Origin: a bacterium UBP18_UBA7526 | GTDB taxonomy: Bacteria > UBP18 > UBA7526 | NCBI GenBank assembly: GCA_002478245.1 | Contig: DLMW01000002.1 | Location: 16,262 to 23,168, forward strand | Direction: 5' to 3' | DNA length: 6,907 nucleotides | In this document: in pieces, positions 5,404 to 6,907 of the stretch | How the letters are laid out: each line of letters opens with the position of its first letter | Position numbering within the stretch: the first letter of the stretch is position 1 | Made by a program: the position numbers and the translations under genes | The notes under the pieces: model-generated | Told to the model about the DNA's origin: nothing | The model's input: the letters and a program-made list of their open reading frames with translations, nothing else | Database searches by the model: none

Positions 5404-6366
5404 ATGGACACAAGGTATGCTTATATCACGGGAAGGATAAGGGCACTTGAGACGCGACTTCTCGATAAATTGAAAATGGAGAGGATGGTGGCTGCTACTT
5501 CTGCTTTAGGCCTGCTTCAAGAGCTGGAGGAGACAGACTATGGCCCTTACCTCTCCCAACTAAAAGATATCAAAAACTTTGAAGACCTACTCTACGATGA
5601 ATTAAAGAGGCTCTACTCTTTCATTGATAAATGGTCTCTGGATAGGGAATTAACAGACCTCTTCCGGCTGCGCTACGACTTCCATAATCTGAAGGTCTTT
5701 TTAAAGAATAAATTTAAAGAGAGGCCCCTTCCCTTGGAAGAACTACCATTCATTGATCTGGGAACTATCCATCCCAAGGAGATAGAGAAAAGGGAAGAAC
5801 TCTTGGAGATTCAGAAGGAAGCGAAAAGAGCCTTTGAAGAGAGCAGGAATCCTCAGGATATTGATGTAATTCTGGATAAGGAATACTATGGACTCTGCCT
5901 CAAAAGGGCCAGGGAATCTAGAAATAATTTTTTGATAAATCTCTTTCGAACGGAGATCGACCTTAGCAACATAAAGGCATTCTTTCGCTGCCGCGCCTTA
6001 AAAAGGAGTAAAGACCTCTTCTTGAAGGTCTTCATTCCTGGGGGGACTCTAACCGCAAGACTCTTTTTGGAATTCTATGAGGATGAGGAGGGCGCTTTCT
6101 TGAGGAAGCTCTTCTTCACTCCCTATGCTGGGGTCGCTACCGGGTTTGAAAAAGAAGGCCTGAAGGGCTTAGAGCTTTCCTGTGATAACTTTCTCTTAGA
6201 GTATGTAAAGAAGACAAAACTTGTTACCTCTGGCTTAGAAGTACTCATCGCTTATTTGATTGCTAAGGAGAATGAGATAAAACTCCTAAGGAGCATATTG
6301 ACTGGAAGGATAAATGAGATCCCGGCCCAGATGATCCGGGAAAGATTGAGGGAGCCTTTCGTTTAG
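5404..6366 (+). CDS. ntpC: V-type ATP synthase subunit C (central socket, subunit d homologue)
   Basis: This soluble 320-residue, mostly helical protein begins with the family's typical RYAYITGRIRALETRLL segment, followed by a helix containing MVAATS. Later it has the repeated three-helix bundles expected of the funnel-shaped C/d subunit, including the DLFRLRYDFHNLKVFLK and FRTEIDLSNIKAFFRCRA segments, which are related to each other. Subunit C sits on the K ring and couples it to the D/F shaft. Length is slightly short of the usual 330-350 but shows no sign of truncation. Start ATG 5404 is preceded by GAGGG at 5396-5400, a close spacing of three bases, abutting the last TGGTTAC repeat copy. 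In many bacterial operons F, A, B and D follow, but here a beta-propeller gene does. Confidence 0.94.
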   Translation: MDTRYAYITGRIRALETRLLDKLKMERMVAATSALGLLQELEETDYGPYLSQLKDIKNFEDLLYDELKRLYSFIDKWSLDRELTDLFRLRYDFHNLKVFLKNKFKERPLPLEELPFIDLGTIHPKEIEKREELLEIQKEAKRAFEESRNPQDIDVILDKEYYGLCLKRARESRNNFLINLFRTEIDLSNIKAFFRCRALKRSKDLFLKVFIPGGTLTARLFLEFYEDEEGAFLRKLFFTPYAGVATGFEKEGLKGLELSCDNFLLEYVKKTKLVTSGLEVLIAYLIAKENEIKLLRSILTGRINEIPAQMIRERLREPFV

Positions 6367-6372
6367 GAGGAG
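6366..6372 (+). promoter_or_regulatory. ribosome binding site overlapping the subunit C stop
   Basis: GGAGGAG starts at the last base of the TAG stop of subunit C and lies two bases before ATG 6375. A tight gap of this kind implies that the propeller gene is on the same transcript as the ATPase subunits. Confidence 0.7.
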
Positions 6373-6374
6373 AT

Positions 6375-6907
6375 ATGAGAAGGATTGGGATTATTTCTCT
6401 GGTATTCATTGGTTTGGTTTTCTCCTTTCCCCTCTATGGGAAGGAGAAGAAATTCTCAAGGGATCTAAAGGGAAGGATAGTCTATTCTCAGAATGATAAG
6501 TTATTCATCCTTGATCCCGGAACGGAAAAGATTACCAAGATATGCGATAGGGAAGGGAGCGCTATCTTTGGTAAATATCCTTGTTGGAGTCCAGACGGAA
6601 GAAGGATCGTCTTCTCCCAGGAAGGAAGGATAGTTACCATAAATCCAGATGGAACAAACCTAAGGACCTTGGTGAGAGTCAAAGACCTGAAGTTCATCTG
6701 GCCCTCCTGGAGTCCGGATGGGACAAGGATCGCCTTTTTGGGCTATGCGGATAATATCTGGGATTCCAAACTCTATATTGCAAGCATAACTAACCTCATT
6801 CCCTGCTCTCTGGATGAGATGAAGGTTCTTCCCATCGGTTCTCCTCCCTCCTGGAGCCCGGATTCCAAGAAGATTGTCTTCTCCACTTTAGGAAAGGAGA
6901 TTATCGT
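6375..6907 (+). CDS. secreted TolB/PD40-type WD40-like beta-propeller protein (partial, 3' end beyond window)
   Basis: The frame is open from ATG 6375 to the window edge, giving 177 codons with no stop. Residues 1 to about 22 form a Sec signal peptide: MRRIG, a hydrophobic core, then a break at PLYG. There is no lipobox cysteine. Three PD40 blades are visible, marked by WSPDG at 71-75, WSPDG at 112-116 and WSPDS at 160-164, each followed by a strand such as RRIVFSQ or TRIAFLG. Inter-blade turns such as NPDGTN also fit. Such propellers are found in TolB of the Tol-Pal system and in many exported sensors or scaffolds, so the exact role is open. No TolB N-terminal domain precedes the blades. It starts 8 bases after subunit C, in the place where ATPase subunit F or A would be expected. 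Confidence 0.85.
   Translation, partial: MRRIGIISLVFIGLVFSFPLYGKEKKFSRDLKGRIVYSQNDKLFILDPGTEKITKICDREGSAIFGKYPCWSPDGRRIVFSQEGRIVTINPDGTNLRTLVRVKDLKFIWPSWSPDGTRIAFLGYADNIWDSKLYIASITNLIPCSLDEMKVLPIGSPPSWSPDSKKIVFSTLGKEII

Overview
The window looks like chromosomal DNA from an anaerobic, probably uncultured bacterium. It has moderate GC, AGA/AGG-rich arginine codons and clear Shine-Dalgarno sites. The genes include a lipoprotein with a bacterial lipobox, a dicluster ferredoxin fused to a NIL domain, and a bacterial-style A/V-type ATPase (Ntp/Aha type). The closest lineage cannot be fixed from sequence alone. Candidate phyla with short-word intergenic repeats and V-type ATPases, such as Aerophobetes or Omnitrophota-like groups, are a guess only. 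Every supported gene is on the + strand.

Layout. Positions 82-492 encode a NIL-domain/2x[4Fe-4S] ferredoxin of the type that works in sulfur insertion for homocysteine/methionine synthesis. Positions 504-701 encode a 65-residue cysteine protein of unknown family. Positions 735-1196 hold a lipoprotein that appears to lose its C-terminal part. Its 3' end overlaps, out of frame, a short HEAT-repeat remnant (1148-1348). The HEAT ORF is stop/start coupled (ATGA) to a second cysteine protein (1345-1545), which shares a gap-free motif with the first. The second cysteine protein is coupled (TGATG) to subunit H of the ATPase (1545-1856). Subunits I (1914-3914), K (4118-4591), E (4655-5227) and C (5404-6366) follow. 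Immediately after C, 8 bases on, a secreted TolB/PD40-type beta-propeller gene starts (6375) and runs off the window.

The ATPase part holds only stator and membrane subunits: peripheral stalk H and E, membrane stator I, rotor ring K and central socket C. The catalytic and shaft subunits A, B, D and F, usually found next, are not in the window. The K subunit keeps all the side-chain ligands of the Na+ site known from Enterococcus hirae NtpK. It has a single essential Glu per four-helix protomer, so a Na+-coupled enzyme suited to ion pumping is the simplest reading.

The most unusual material is small: the duplicated cysteine motif bracketing a broken lipoprotein/HEAT pair, and the intergenic regions. 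Those regions are built from short phased words: 7-bp ATGCAAA, 8-bp NNTCTGAT, ATCTG every 10-11 bp, and a CCGG/GGTTACC mosaic with inverted repeats. No RNA gene, insertion sequence, CRISPR array or convincing promoter or terminator was seen.
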